NCBI GenBank assembly: GCA_964400725.1
Contig: CAYNVS010000020.1
Location: 1-56,702 of the forward strand
Source: CAYNVS01 sp964400725
GTDB lineage: Bacteria > Myxococcota_A > SURF-8 > CAYNVS01
Direction of reading: 5' to 3'
Length of the DNA: 56,702 nucleotides
Part shown: piece by piece, positions 42,371 to 53,300 of the stretch
How positions within the stretch are numbered: the stretch's first letter is position 1
Layout: every line of letters begins with the position of its first letter
Translations under genes and position numbers: made by a program
The notes under the pieces: generated by a model
Told to the model about the DNA's origin: nothing
Seen by the model: only the letters and a program-made list of their open reading frames with translations
Databases searched by the model: none

Positions 42371-45300
42371 TCAGCCGCGTTCATCGTCGCGCCGCAAATC
42401 GACGCTTACGATTTTGCTGATGCCCGGCTCCTGCATCGTTACGCCGTAAAGTATGTCGGCGGTCTGCATGCTGCGTTTATTGTGCGTTACGACTATGAAC
42501 TGGCTCGTCGTCGAAAGCTCGCGTATCAGGTCGCCCACTCTTCCTACGTTCGCGTCGTCCAGCGGAGCGTCCACTTCGTCAAGAATGCAGAACGGCGCGG
42601 GCTTGATGAGGAATATCGCGAAGATAAGGCTTACGGCCGTGAGAGCCTTTTCGCCTCCGGACAGCAGCGTAACGCTTTGAAATTTTTTCCCCGGCGGCCG
42701 CGCGATAATATCCACGCCAGTCTGCAAAAGATTATCGGGGTTCGTCATTTCTAAATAAGCCTTGCCGCCGCCGAAAAGCCGCGGAAAGAGCTTCATAAAC
42801 GATTCGTTTATTTCCTCGAACGACTGGCGGAAGCGCTCCTTCGTCGTCTTGTCGATTTCATAAATCGTACGCTTTAAATTATCCACCGCGCCTTCGAGGT
42901 CTTTCTTTTGCGTAAGGAGGAAATCGTGCCTTTTGGCCACTTCCTCAAACTCGCTTAACGCCATTAAGTTCACAGGGCCGACGGCGTCCATTTTGCGTTT
43001 AAGCTCGACTACAATTTCTTCGGCGTCTTGCGGAGGCTCCGCCGTCGCCGCGATTGTCCCGGCGGTTGCGGCTAACGTCTCCTGATAGCGGTTCGCAGCG
43101 TCCTCGCAGATATAATCGAATTCGCCTTTTGAGCGCTCCAGCTCGATTTCGATTTGGTGAAGCGAGCTCGTAACGTCGTCGTGAGCGGCGCGCGCTTGTT
43201 TAATCTCTTCTCGCAGAGAGTTTTGAGCCGAGCGGGAGTCGTCAAGTTCGCCCTCAAGGCGCAAAGCGTCGGCCTGAAGAGCCGCAAGCCTTACTTTGTC
43301 GGCCTCGCCTTTTTCTGCGAGCCTTTTTACTTCGCGCTCAAGCTCCGCCATGCGCGCCATATCGCTCTCGGCCTCGCGCCCAAGGCGCTCAAGTCTCGCT
43401 TCCGCTTCCTTCCGTTCGCGCTCGACTCTTCCAACCGCGGCTGAAATGCCTTCCAGTTTTTCTCCCGCTCTGGCCGCTTCTTCGCGGTCCGCCGCCAGTT
43501 TTTTCCTCAATTCTTCGCGCTTCGCGAGCAGTTCGTAGTATTTGTCCTGGCGTTTGGAGAGCTCTATCTGCGCCGCAGTTTCGGCCTCGGCGCTCGATTT
43601 AAGCTTCTCCGCAAGAGCGTCTTTTTCGTCGGCGAGTTTTTTACGTTCGGAGGCGAGCCTCTCTATTTCGCGTCCCGTAATTTTTACGCGTTCTTCTAGT
43701 CTAAAAAACTCGTTTTTACAGATGGAGAGCTCTTTTTCCTTCTCCATCGCCGCCATGCGCCCTTCCTGAGTTTTGTCCCGCAGCTTAGAAAGCGCGCGTC
43801 TTGCGTCGTCCACGCGCATTCTTGCGCCGTCCGACGCGTCGAGCCTTCGTTCTTCTTCAAGAGTCGCTTTTTTAAGTTCGGCGGACAGCTCCCTGATGCG
43901 TCTCGATCTCGCTAAAATGCCTGCAGCCGCCGCGTCTCCGCTTCCGGCCGTTATAGCTCCGCGCTCGTCTATTACTTCGCCTTCAGGGGTGGCGACCGAT
44001 ATTGCAGCGCCTTTGCCCGCCGCCTCAAACCAGGCTTCAAGAGCGTCGTCAAGCGTTTCGGCAAAGTAGGAGCGGCCTAAAGCCGCGCGCGCGAACTGAG
44101 AGGCTTCGCCCGCAGCCTCTATTTTAGACAACGAAGGCGACGCCTTTTGCAAGGAGAGACCGAAAGCTCCGGCGTTAAGAGACTCCGCGGTCTTTGCCGT
44201 TTGAAGGCTCGCGGCGGACGCTCTTCCTTTCGCCGCCTTTGTGAGAGCCGCGGCCGCCGATGCGGCGTCGGCGGATTCGTCCAGCATCAGCATATTCACC
44301 GCCGGCCCGAGCAGAGCGGCGACCGCGCGCTCGTATTTGGGCTCCACATTAAGGCGCGAGCCGAGCGTACGAACTTCTTTTTTATCGCCGAATCCCGCGC
44401 CTATCGCGCTTTTAAGGCCGTCTGGCGCTCCTTCCATTCGTTTGTCAAACTCTTGCAGCGAGGACAGCATCGAGGAAATCTTCGTCTTTGCCGTCCGCGC
44501 CTCCGCTAGTTCCTTCTCCGCTTTCGCCTCCGCCTCTCGCGCCGCTCCGAGCTCTCGTTCGGCAATCTGAGCTTTCTTTTCCTCGTCGGTCAAAGTCTCG
44601 CGCAAGGCGGCAAGCTCGTCGTCCAGTTTGGCCAGCGTTTCTTTCTGCGCCGCAAGCGACGCTTCAAGTTCCTCGCGCTCCTTCTCGTTTCTTCTTATTC
44701 GCAGCGCCGCGTCCTCTTCCAGCGTATCAAGGTATCGCGTTCTGTTTTTTATCTCGACGGCCGTCTGGGCAAACTTGAAGAGGTCGTCTTTTCCTTTGGA
44801 AATCGCCGCGTCCAGCGACGAAATCTCGCGGTTAAGAACGCTCTGCTCGGATTCGGCCGTTTCCAGGTTTCTGCGCGTCGCCGCGAAACCCGTTTCGAGC
44901 TCCTTCTTTGCGGCGGATAAAGCGGTCTCTTCATCTCTCAGCTTCGCGGACTTCTCCGCCAGAGCCGTCCGTTCTTCCTCTATTCCTCCCTTGCGCTCCG
45001 CAATGCGGATTATTTCGCTTTGACGGTGGTTTGCGGCCTGCTCGTCCAGTTTTATTTCGCTTTCGAGCCTATGAGCGTCGGCTTGGGCGGCTCTGAGCGT
45101 TTCCTCTCGTCCGGCAAGCGCCTGCTCGCGTACGGTCATGGCGGCGTCAAGAGAGGCAAGCCGCGCCTGAAGAGCCGTTTTTCGCTCGGTTTCGCCCGCC
45201 TTCGACGCTGCGAGCTCTTCGATTTTCGCTCGAAGACGCAATATTTTGCGCGCCGCAAGAAGAAGTTCAAGCGACTTAAGCTCGTCGCGCAGCTCCTGAT

Positions 45301-45952
45301 ATTTCTTCGCCCGCGCCGCCTGCCGCTCAAGCGATCTCCTCTGACGGCCTAGTTCGTCCGTCATATCGTTTACGCGCAGCAGGTTTTCCATAGTTCGTTC
45401 GAGTTTGTTCTCGGCCTCTTGCCTGCGCGCTCGGTACCGCGTTATGCCCGCGGCTTCTTCTATAATCTGTCTGCGCTCTTCGGGTTTGGCCGAAACTATG
45501 AATCCGACCGTTCCCTGCTCTACGATGGAGTACGCCTCTTTGCCTACGCCCGTGCCTAAGAATATATCCGTTACGTCCTTTAATCGCGCGCGTTTTTTGT
45601 TAATAAAATAATGCGATTCGTTTTCGCGGAACAACTTTCGCGTTATGGCGATTTCGTCGAATCTCGCGTACTCGGCTGGAGCGGTTTTATCGGCGTTGTC
45701 GAACGTCAGCGTAACTTCGGCCACTCCGGCAGGCGGTCTGGACTCGCTTCCGGCGAAGATGATGTCTTCCATACGGCGTCCGCGCAGAGCCTTTACGCTC
45801 TGCTCTCCCATCGCCCAGCGTATCGCGTCAACGATGTTGCTCTTACCGCAGCCGTTTGGCCCGACAACCGCCGCGACGGGCTTGTCAAGTTCTATCGTCT
45901 GCCTGTCAACGAACGACTTGAACCCCTCTACCTCGATGGATTTAATCCTCAT
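42371..45952 (-). CDS. smc: Chromosome segregation protein SMC
   Basis: A 1193-residue condensin subunit. Walker A GPNGCGKSNIVDAIRWAMGE is at about 32-51 and the signature LSGGEKALTAVSLIFAIF with Walker B CILDEVDAPLDDANV is near the C-terminus. Two long coiled coils (about 170-500 and 670-1000) flank a hinge domain (about 510-640). The ATG precedes the usual MRIKSIEVEGFKSFVD. It handles chromosome compaction and segregation with ScpA/ScpB, which are not in this window. It lies between an RDD-family gene and ftsY, all in one direction with short gaps. Confidence 0.98.
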   Translation of the reverse strand: MRIKSIEVEGFKSFVDRQTIELDKPVAAVVGPNGCGKSNIVDAIRWAMGEQSVKALRGRRMEDIIFAGSESRPPAGVAEVTLTFDNADKTAPAEYARFDEIAITRKLFRENESHYFINKKRARLKDVTDIFLGTGVGKEAYSIVEQGTVGFIVSAKPEERRQIIEEAAGITRYRARRQEAENKLERTMENLLRVNDMTDELGRQRRSLERQAARAKKYQELRDELKSLELLLAARKILRLRAKIEELAASKAGETERKTALQARLASLDAAMTVREQALAGREETLRAAQADAHRLESEIKLDEQAANHRQSEIIRIAERKGGIEEERTALAEKSAKLRDEETALSAAKKELETGFAATRRNLETAESEQSVLNREISSLDAAISKGKDDLFKFAQTAVEIKNRTRYLDTLEEDAALRIRRNEKEREELEASLAAQKETLAKLDDELAALRETLTDEEKKAQIAERELGAAREAEAKAEKELAEARTAKTKISSMLSSLQEFDKRMEGAPDGLKSAIGAGFGDKKEVRTLGSRLNVEPKYERAVAALLGPAVNMLMLDESADAASAAAALTKAAKGRASAASLQTAKTAESLNAGAFGLSLQKASPSLSKIEAAGEASQFARAALGRSYFAETLDDALEAWFEAAGKGAAISVATPEGEVIDERGAITAGSGDAAAAGILARSRRIRELSAELKKATLEEERRLDASDGARMRVDDARRALSKLRDKTQEGRMAAMEKEKELSICKNEFFRLEERVKITGREIERLASERKKLADEKDALAEKLKSSAEAETAAQIELSKRQDKYYELLAKREELRKKLAADREEAARAGEKLEGISAAVGRVERERKEAEARLERLGREAESDMARMAELEREVKRLAEKGEADKVRLAALQADALRLEGELDDSRSAQNSLREEIKQARAAHDDVTSSLHQIEIELERSKGEFDYICEDAANRYQETLAATAGTIAATAEPPQDAEEIVVELKRKMDAVGPVNLMALSEFEEVAKRHDFLLTQKKDLEGAVDNLKRTIYEIDKTTKERFRQSFEEINESFMKLFPRLFGGGKAYLEMTNPDNLLQTGVDIIARPPGKKFQSVTLLSGGEKALTAVSLIFAIFLIKPAPFCILDEVDAPLDDANVGRVGDLIRELSTTSQFIVVTHNKRSMQTADILYGVTMQEPGISKIVSVDLRRDDERG

Positions 45953-45977
45953 TTCGCTATTCTGGACGCCGGCCTTT

Positions 45978-46481
45978 TTATCCGTCCGAATTCGCGGCGA
46001 CTACCGTCGTTCCCGCTATATAATCTCCTATGCGCCTTCCGCCTGGGCTGAAAAGCGCGAACAAAAACTCAAGCAATACAAATCCGAAACCGACTACCGC
46101 CAGCGCGAAAAAAATTCCTCCGAATTGCGGCATCCAAACGAACGGCGCGGGAGCTACCGCCAAAGCGAACAGAAAGTTTCTTCCAGCGCTGCGCAAAAAG
46201 TCGGCGTCTTGGCCGTCGGCGCGCACCGTCTTCAATCCGGCGAGCCTCTTTCCAACGCTCGCTCCGCCTGCCGCTCCGTCGGAAAATAAAAGATAAAACA
46301 AGCCGACCGCTCCGCCCTGAACGGCGAGCAGCTGAAAGAGCGCGCCGCATATTATCAGATCGATAATTTTCGCTATAACGCGCTGAAAAAGAAAGTCGGG
46401 GGCGCTTTGCGCTCTCTTTTCGTCTTGCGCGCCGCTTTCGTCGCTTCCCGCAAGGTTGTTTGTTTCTTCGCGCTCGGTCAT
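45978..46481 (-). CDS. RDD-family membrane protein
   Basis: A 167-residue protein with an RDD domain: the N-terminal helix region FLFQRVIAKIIDLIICGALF holds the Arg and Asp typical of the family, followed by two more hydrophobic segments and the C-terminal RRIGDYIAGTTVV with the last conserved Asp. GASVGKRLAGLK matches the usual loop. Functions of RDD proteins are mostly unknown, with some reported in transport or stress tolerance. Its start overlaps the end of the upstream small gene by four bases. Confidence 0.88.
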   Translation of the reverse strand: MTEREETNNLAGSDESGAQDEKRAQSAPDFLFQRVIAKIIDLIICGALFQLLAVQGGAVGLFYLLFSDGAAGGASVGKRLAGLKTVRADGQDADFLRSAGRNFLFALAVAPAPFVWMPQFGGIFFALAVVGFGFVLLEFLFALFSPGGRRIGDYIAGTTVVAANSDG

Positions 46482-46723
46482 TTTTCTACGCTAGTCCCGC
46501 CTTTTGCGTTCAAACTTCCTTCGCCTTCTTCCTCTTCTTCCGGCGGCTCCGGTTCTTCGCGGATGAATGCCACGAAAGCCATGGATGGCCGGCGGCTTGA
46601 TTCGCGGACTACGAAGTGAATCCCCTCGAAATGCCACCCTTGCGCCGAGTATAAATTAAGCGCGTCCTGCAGCGTTTCGTCGGTTACCACATTAAGCTCG
46701 ACTACCTTATAAACAATTCGCAT
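46478..46723 (-). CDS. DUF4177-like small protein
   Basis: An 81-residue protein. The first 55 residues (VYKVVELNVVTDETLQDALN, then YSAQGWHFEG) resemble DUF4177, a small beta-alpha domain of unknown role, where a leading YKVVE and a GW pair are typical. The tail is acidic (EPEPPEEEEEGEG). There is no clear ribosome site before ATG 46723, so the start or expression level is uncertain. It heads the run rdd-smc-ftsY. Confidence 0.7.
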   Translation of the reverse strand: MRIVYKVVELNVVTDETLQDALNLYSAQGWHFEGIHFVVRESSRRPSMAFVAFIREEPEPPEEEEEGEGSLNAKGGTSVEK

Positions 46724-46827
46724 GGAGAAGCAATATATATATTGCGCCGCGATTAGTCAATCGCACTTGCTCATCCTGCGATATTAGCGCCGACTCGTCC
46801 CATATTTTTAATAAAAACCGCGGCGGG

Positions 46828-48477
46828 TTAATCTTTCCCAAGATAAGACTGAAGTTTTTGGTAAATAGCCGCCGACTTTTCCGCGGCCTCGCTCTCGCCC
46901 ATATCGGAGTAAAGCGCCGCAAGATTTGCGTGAGAGCGCGGATCGAACGGATTAATGCTTACGGTTTGCAAAAAGTATTTTATAGCCTCGGCCTTTTCGC
47001 CAAGTCCCATGCACGCTTTGCCGAGGTTGTAATAAGTCATCGCCGGTCCGTCGTAAAGCTCCAATAACGGCAGCAGCGCCGCTTTTGCGTCGGCGAACCG
47101 GGACATTTTAATATTTAAATCCGCGACGATGTTTTGCACCATAGGGTTGGCTTTGCCGACCGCCGCCTGCGCTTTTTCAATTTCAATAAGAGCCGCCTTG
47201 TTGCGTCCTCTGTCCTTCAACAATTTCCCCAGCTTAAAGAATTTGGCTCCTTTCCCCTTGCCTAGAAATAGCTCTTCCTCTTCGCTGCTCGAATTCTCTT
47301 CGCTTTTTGGCGCGGCCTTACTGTTTTTTTTGAACGAAATATCAAGCCCCGCCGTTCCTATTTTTTCGCGAAGCCCTCGCGTAGATAGATACTGTCGCCA
47401 ACGCGTTTCGAGCGTTTTTAGCGTCATGCCGTAAACTTTTTTCAAAGCCTCGTCCATTTCGTCGTCGTTTGCGAGCGATTCTAGCAGCTTGCGAATGTTT
47501 TCATAGCCGCCGTGCTGAGAATGAAGGAACTGAATTATGGTCAGCACTTCCGCGAAGGCCGTGGCGCCCGCCTCTCGGCTGGGCAGCAGCGCCATGGACG
47601 GGTGCATTTGGTCTAGCGTAATCATTTTATTGGAATAGTAAGCTTTGGCGAGCATCGTTTCGGCGTAGGCGTCCAAGAAGCCGCCCGGAGCCTTGTACCA
47701 TCGCTCCTCCTCGAACTTTGCGATTCCCTCGTGCAGCCAAATCGGAACCGTATTGTTTGATTTTTGCGCGATTATTAAGTGCGCGTATTCGTGAGCGAGA
47801 GTGTCCCGCCAGCGGTAGCCCATAGTGGTAACCCTCGGCGTCGTTACCAAAAGTCGGTTGAACTTGGCTATTGCGATTGTGCTTGTCGTATTTACCGCTT
47901 TTACGTCCAGCCCGACAAGCGCGGCAAGAGCCTCCGGCGAATCGACAAACTCGACGATAATCGTCTCCGGCGGCAGCAGGCCAAGGTCTTTGCCAATGTT
48001 TTCGCGCGCGGCTTCCAGCGTCTCGCTTGCAAACTCAACCAGTATCTCGTCGATTCCCTTCGCGAAGCGATACTCGAAATGCCCCTTAGGTCTGCGCTCG
48101 TAAGAAAGCGAATATTGCAGCGCGGCGGAAAGATATTTCTCGAAATGCGCTTCGTAAGGCGCTCGCCCCGCCATATCCAGAAAGCGGCGCGCTTTTTCGT
48201 AATCGCCCGCGATGAAATAATAATGCGAAAGAAAATAAGCCGCCTCGACGTTTGACGACGCCTCGGAGAGAGCCTTATCGACAATTTTTCCGGCTTTCTG
48301 AAACTGCCAGTTCCACAAATCGGCGTGCCCCTGCTTGTATGGAGAAACGGTCGCAGGGTCGAGAAAAGACGCTTTAGGCTTTTCGTCTATAATTTGATGC
48401 GCGAAGGCGCTAAGCGGTATGATGCCAACGTGTAGAATACAAACCGCCTTAACAATTTTAATAAAAATTTTTCTCAT
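46828..48477 (-). CDS. Peptidase-MA-like gluzincin with TPR repeats
   Basis: A 549-residue exported protein (signal peptide about 1-26, ending SAFA). Two or three TPR-like helices (about 50-110) precede a zinc peptidase domain with TLAHEYAHLII (HExxH) and a downstream Glu (PIWLHEGIAKFEEE), the peptidase MA-like family. The C-terminal third has TPR repeats (about 405-540, MTYYNLGKACMGLGEKAEAIKYF). It probably acts in the periplasm or outer membrane; substrate unknown. Its start overlaps the end of the methyltransferase gene by four bases (ATGA). Confidence 0.86.
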   Translation of the reverse strand: MRKIFIKIVKAVCILHVGIIPLSAFAHQIIDEKPKASFLDPATVSPYKQGHADLWNWQFQKAGKIVDKALSEASSNVEAAYFLSHYYFIAGDYEKARRFLDMAGRAPYEAHFEKYLSAALQYSLSYERRPKGHFEYRFAKGIDEILVEFASETLEAARENIGKDLGLLPPETIIVEFVDSPEALAALVGLDVKAVNTTSTIAIAKFNRLLVTTPRVTTMGYRWRDTLAHEYAHLIIAQKSNNTVPIWLHEGIAKFEEERWYKAPGGFLDAYAETMLAKAYYSNKMITLDQMHPSMALLPSREAGATAFAEVLTIIQFLHSQHGGYENIRKLLESLANDDEMDEALKKVYGMTLKTLETRWRQYLSTRGLREKIGTAGLDISFKKNSKAAPKSEENSSSEEEELFLGKGKGAKFFKLGKLLKDRGRNKAALIEIEKAQAAVGKANPMVQNIVADLNIKMSRFADAKAALLPLLELYDGPAMTYYNLGKACMGLGEKAEAIKYFLQTVSINPFDPRSHANLAALYSDMGESEAAEKSAAIYQKLQSYLGKD

Positions 48478-49595
48478 TTTGCTTTCAGAAACTCATAATT
48501 AACCGACGAAAAAAGGTTTGTATTAATTACAGCAAGCCTTTTTCGAGCCGTTTCTATTGCCCGCTCCGACGCGTCAATGCCAATCCAATTTCTGCCCGTT
48601 TCCTGCGCCGCTATTAAAGTCGTCCCCGAGCCGCAAAAAGCGTCCATTACCAAATCCCCTTTATTTGACGATGATTCGATAATAAATTTAAGCAGTTCTA
48701 AATTTTTTTCGGTAGGGTATAAAGGATATTGAGGGTCTTTAAACTCCCAAATATCCTGCGCTTTTTTACCGTCGGTTTCATCTATATAAATCTTCTTGCG
48801 CGGAACGCCGTTCGCCGACCATTCAATAAGCCCCAGCCTGTCCAACTCTTCCAACTCTTCCGGTTTGCTGCGCCAATGCCTGCCTTTGGGCGGCTTCACT
48901 CCGCGCCACTCCCCGCCGGTTTTGCCGTTCAGCGTTTCCCCGGGGGCGTGAAGCGGAATTGTCGTATATTTGCGTCCGTCGGCATCAGTCTTTTTATAAA
49001 GTTTCTCGATTTCCTCGCTTTTAAATGCAATCTTGGGATTATTCCAAATTATATTTTCGGACTTTGAGTAAAAAAGAATTAAATCTTTAATGTTTCCGAA
49101 CGCTTTTCTTTCAAAATTCTTAGGGTTGCATTTAATGCGGGTAATGTCGTTCTTAAAATTTTTCTGACCGAAAACTTCGTCCATTAAAATTTTAACGTAA
49201 TGACCTATTTTATAATCAATGTGCAGATAAATCGACGCGTTATCGGACATCAGCTCGCGCAATAAAATCAGTCGTTCCCGCAGAAATTCCAGAAAATCAT
49301 TGCCCGTCAAAGTATCCGAGTATGCTATTTCGTCGCCATGACTTTTACTTATGGAATTCGCCCTGTCTTCTCCGATTGTAAAATTTCCGTTGGTCGCAAA
49401 CGGCGGGTCAATGTAAACCAAATCGACTTTGCCTTTAAGCGCGTAGTCCTCAAGCAAAGCTTTCATAACCTGCAAATTCTCGCCGAATATTAGTTTGTTA
49501 GGCGGCTTTATACTAGGTTTAGGCGCCAGTTCGGCTTTGCCTGAACGGCTTAATATTTCACTCTCGGACTTTTTGTTGTCGTAGTTAAGAAACAT
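48474..49595 (-). CDS. Beta-class DNA methyltransferase of a type II R-M system
   Basis: A 373-residue amino-methyltransferase. The catalytic motif IV is DLVYIDPPF (DPPF at 63-66) and the SAM-binding motif I is DAFCGSGTT (about 318-326), in the order of the beta class (N6-adenine or N4-cytosine). The ~250 residues between carry the target-recognition region. It should protect the sites cut by the endonuclease encoded just upstream, five bases away. The recognised sequence cannot be read off. The gene is visibly more AT-rich than its neighbours, fitting horizontal gain. Confidence 0.93.
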   Translation of the reverse strand: MFLNYDNKKSESEILSRSGKAELAPKPSIKPPNKLIFGENLQVMKALLEDYALKGKVDLVYIDPPFATNGNFTIGEDRANSISKSHGDEIAYSDTLTGNDFLEFLRERLILLRELMSDNASIYLHIDYKIGHYVKILMDEVFGQKNFKNDITRIKCNPKNFERKAFGNIKDLILFYSKSENIIWNNPKIAFKSEEIEKLYKKTDADGRKYTTIPLHAPGETLNGKTGGEWRGVKPPKGRHWRSKPEELEELDRLGLIEWSANGVPRKKIYIDETDGKKAQDIWEFKDPQYPLYPTEKNLELLKFIIESSSNKGDLVMDAFCGSGTTLIAAQETGRNWIGIDASERAIETARKRLAVINTNLFSSVNYEFLKAK

Positions 49596-49600
49596 TTTCT

Positions 49601-50383
49601 TTAAACCTGATATAAAAATTCTCTTAAAACCAAGGCGCTCATTATGTTTTTTTCTTTATGCTTAGTCGTAACGTCCTTAAACATTTTATTTTGCCCTTTG
49701 ATGTAAACGACGCCGTCGAGTATCGCAATCGGTATCGCTTTTGAATTATCATATCCAAATATCGAAACCGCGTCGTTAAATTGAGCGTTTTGATGTCCGC
49801 CGAAATCGGTTAAAAATTTCGCCTCTCCAATAACGTATTTTCCGTTAAACCGCCCGATAAAATCAAGCCCTTTGTCTCGCGTATAATTTAGTTCCGATTT
49901 CGCAAATTCCTTCGCCGCTTCGTCGCTTGCGCTTAAAACCGCGTTTGAGTCCGAAGAGATAAACTCGTCTATCCCGACGGGGGACAGACCTAGAGATTTC
50001 TTTTCCAACCATTTCTTAAAAAGCGGCCCGATTTGGCGGTTTGTTTCTTTCGGTTCGGAACATTTTTCAAATACTTCAGTCAGACCCATTTCGTAAATAC
50101 GTCCGCAAAGACGATTTACCGTTTCTGGGTTTCTTAATATAGCCGACTTATCGCGCCGCAAATAAGCGACGTACGAATCTTTTAAGGGAAATAAATCAAG
50201 GCGGAGCAGGCTGTTTATTAATTTAACGTTGTCTTTCCGTTTAAAATTTTTCTCTACTTCTTTCCAGATATTTTCGTCTATTTCTCTTAATCCTTCCGGA
50301 ATTGTGGGATATATTCTAAACAATTCGTCGAGATAGTTTCTTTGATTCGCGTATTCAACGCTCAAATTCGTCCAATAGTTCAT
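49601..50383 (-). CDS. Type II restriction endonuclease, PD-(D/E)xK fold
   Basis: A 260-residue nuclease candidate. The likely catalytic residues are Asp174, Glu187 and Lys189 (KGLDFIGRFNGKYVIGEAKF), the PD-(D/E)xK arrangement. The stretch GEAKFLTDFGGHQNAQFNDA is like the Tsp45I group of restriction enzymes, an assignment I hold with low certainty. Its gene lies directly before the methyltransferase gene in the same direction, which is the main support. Composition is AT-rich as in the partner. The upstream gene ends 13 bases before its start. Confidence 0.8.
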   Translation of the reverse strand: MNYWTNLSVEYANQRNYLDELFRIYPTIPEGLREIDENIWKEVEKNFKRKDNVKLINSLLRLDLFPLKDSYVAYLRRDKSAILRNPETVNRLCGRIYEMGLTEVFEKCSEPKETNRQIGPLFKKWLEKKSLGLSPVGIDEFISSDSNAVLSASDEAAKEFAKSELNYTRDKGLDFIGRFNGKYVIGEAKFLTDFGGHQNAQFNDAVSIFGYDNSKAIPIAILDGVVYIKGQNKMFKDVTTKHKEKNIMSALVLREFLYQV

Positions 50384-50396
50384 TACGGCTCCTCGC

Positions 50397-53300
50397 TTAT
50401 TTTATAAGCCCCTGATAATACTTTTTATTTTGCTGTTTGTATTTTTGGGGCGAAGCCTCCTTCATCGTTTTCAGCAGGTCGTCGCGAAGCTCTTTGGGGA
50501 CGACGTAATTATCCGCGGAAGGAATTTCCACTTTTTCGGTTTTCATTCCGCCGGGGCCGCTCATTCCTCGATTGTCCCCGCTCATCGGCATCATGCGTTG
50601 ACCCGCGTAACCCATGCCGGACTTCATTCCTTGCATAGCTTTGTTGAGAGCGTCTTTCATTCCTTTAATTTTTCCGTGCGCGCTTTTCGAGTTCTGGCTC
50701 GCCTGCGCCGAATCCTTGTTCTGCATTGATTGCTGCGCCTTATACATGTCGTTGGCGGCGTCCTGCATAGTTTGAGACGAGTTTTGCGGCATCATGGGCA
50801 TTTCGTCTTCCAAATCTTTAATTTTTTGCGAAAGATTGGACGCCTTCTGCATTAAGTCTCCCTGCGTCTTCTTCAATCTGTCCATCTCCAGCTTTTCAGC
50901 CTCGGTCATAAATTGCGACGCCTTGGGCGCCGCTTCTTCGATTATGCTTGCAATTTTCTTGAGCGATTCCTTCGCGCTCTTAAGATGTTCGGCGTTCTGG
51001 TCGGCCTGTTTCTTATTCAGCGAATCGAATTTGACCATGTTCTCCGCCGCCGCCGCGTTGTCCTCGCCGCCTTTCGCCAAATCTTTAAGCATCATTATAT
51101 CGCCGCTCTTGGCAAGCTCTTTCAGTTCTCCGGGCAGAGCCTGAAGTCCCGTCATAAGCTCGCCGCTGCGAGCTCCTGCGTCGGGCTTGAGCTCTTTGGT
51201 GTGTTTGCGCAGATTTTCGATTTCCTCCAGCAGCTTGTTGGTAATTTCCTTCTTTTTTTCCTCGAACTTCTTCATCATTCGATCGGTTACGTCCTTCTGC
51301 ATCTCCTCGGCTTTCTTCGCCACGTTCCCTTGGTTGTGTTCGAGCTCTTCCAGATCGCTCATCATCGAGGAAATTTTCTGCATCTGTTCCCCGAACATGT
51401 TCTCGCCCATCATGCCGCTGCCGTCCTTCATCTGCGAGAGCATCGACTCCAAGTTTTTAGCTAGATTTTCCATGTCCGCAAGCGCCCCTTCTAGGTCGCC
51501 GGATTTCATTTTGTTTTCCATCGAGTTAAGCGGGTCGAGCTTTGCCTGCGCGCGCAAAGCGTCCATATTGACGAATCCTTCGGGCATCGTTTTGATAATC
51601 TGCGACATCTTGGCCATCAAATCTTCGATTCGTTTCTTAATCTGGTCGATTTGCTCCATAATTTTCCGTTTCAGAGCTTCGTCGCCGCTTTTTTTGTATT
51701 CGTCAAGAAGTTTTGCCAATTCTTCCTGCTGTTTCTTTATATCCTCGCCCATCGAAACGAGGTTGTCGTAACGCTGCTTGTTCACCATATCCATCAGCTT
51801 CGATGCGTCGTTCTCTATCTGCTCGACTATCTGCCCTTCGTAAACCGCGAGGCTGGCCATGTGCCACATTTCCATTGGATTGTTTTTAAGCGCTTTGAAT
51901 TGCTCGGACTTTTCGTCGTACTGCTGCAAGAAATAACGATAAATCGGTTGACGTTCGCCGTTTTTAATCAAAAAGTTGTACGCCCGCTGCATTTCTTTCA
52001 TAAACTCGATGACGTAGATTTGCGTCAAGCGGTCTTCATTCATGTGCTCAATAAGTTTGCCTACGGAGCCTGAAATATCTTTCGTCGCGTTCAGGTCGCG
52101 GTTGTAATAGTTGACGCCCTTTTCGACCTTAATAGCCTCAGATACGTTTTGTCCGCTGGGAGTCGCGTCTTCCAATAAATCGGCGAGCGTCTTCAGCAGC
52201 TTCTCGAACAGCTGCTCCTGCTTTTTCAGCGCCTCCTCGTGGTGGTCCCGCATGGAAAAGACTTTAAGCGTGTGAACCGCGGACTTTCCGGCCTTTGTCG
52301 GATCGCTCGCGTCGTTGTCGTAGGCGGCTATCCAATAGGTGATTTTATCTCCGGGAACAAGCGTGAGCCCCGCTATGCTCCAAACGTAAGAGCCGTCGGC
52401 CTCTTTCTCGTCGTTGAACGAAGAAATAAACCGCGATTCCTTCTGTCTGCCGCCTTTGCTGTCGGAGTATTCGTAAACCAGCTCCGCCCTAGCGAGGCCG
52501 AAGTCGTCCTTGAGCTTGTAAACTATGTTCACGTCGTCGCCCTCGCGGATTTCTAAAACCATCGGAGGCGCGGCGATTTTGACGTCGGGCGGTTTGTCCG
52601 GGACGGCTTTAACGGTATGGTGAACGGCGTCCTTCGTTCCGCCCAGAACGAACCTGTAACCGCCGTCTTTTATTATTGAAACGACGCCCTTGAACGAAGT
52701 GGGAGCGATTTTCGTCATCGCTATTTTCTGCCCCTCGTCCAATTTTATATAAGCCTTGGAGTAGGGTTTGTCCGTACGAATAGTTATCTCGGCAATGGTT
52801 CCCTTCAAGGCTTCCAAATCCCCGGACGAGCCGGGGACCGTTAAAACTTCCAGTCCCGAGTGCGCCGGATATTTGTAAGTTACGGATATGTCTCCGACGA
52901 TGAACTCGAACGCCTCGTCGGTTTCCGCTTTGAAGGGCGAGCTGGCGGCAAGCGCGACTATTTTTTTGAGGTCGGGCATGTTCGTTCCCGCAATTGCGCC
53001 TATCAGCAGCGCGGCGAACAGAAGGAAAACTCCGGTAGGTTTCCATAATTCGAGCGGGAAAATATCGTTCGTTTCTGCGGAGCTCGTCCGCTCGAATCCG
53101 TTCTGAACGGCCTGCATGGCCAGCTTGCGCGTTATAGGGTCGGAGTATTGCGGAATTTTTCTTTCGAGTTGTATGGCTATGACCGCGGGATTTCCTTTTA
53201 GCGCGAGTCGTTCTTCCATCAGTTTAGCGACCGCCTCAAGGTCTTCGCCGAACGCTTTGCGAGGAAAGTAAACGTACTTATAACCCGTAGCTCCCGCGGC

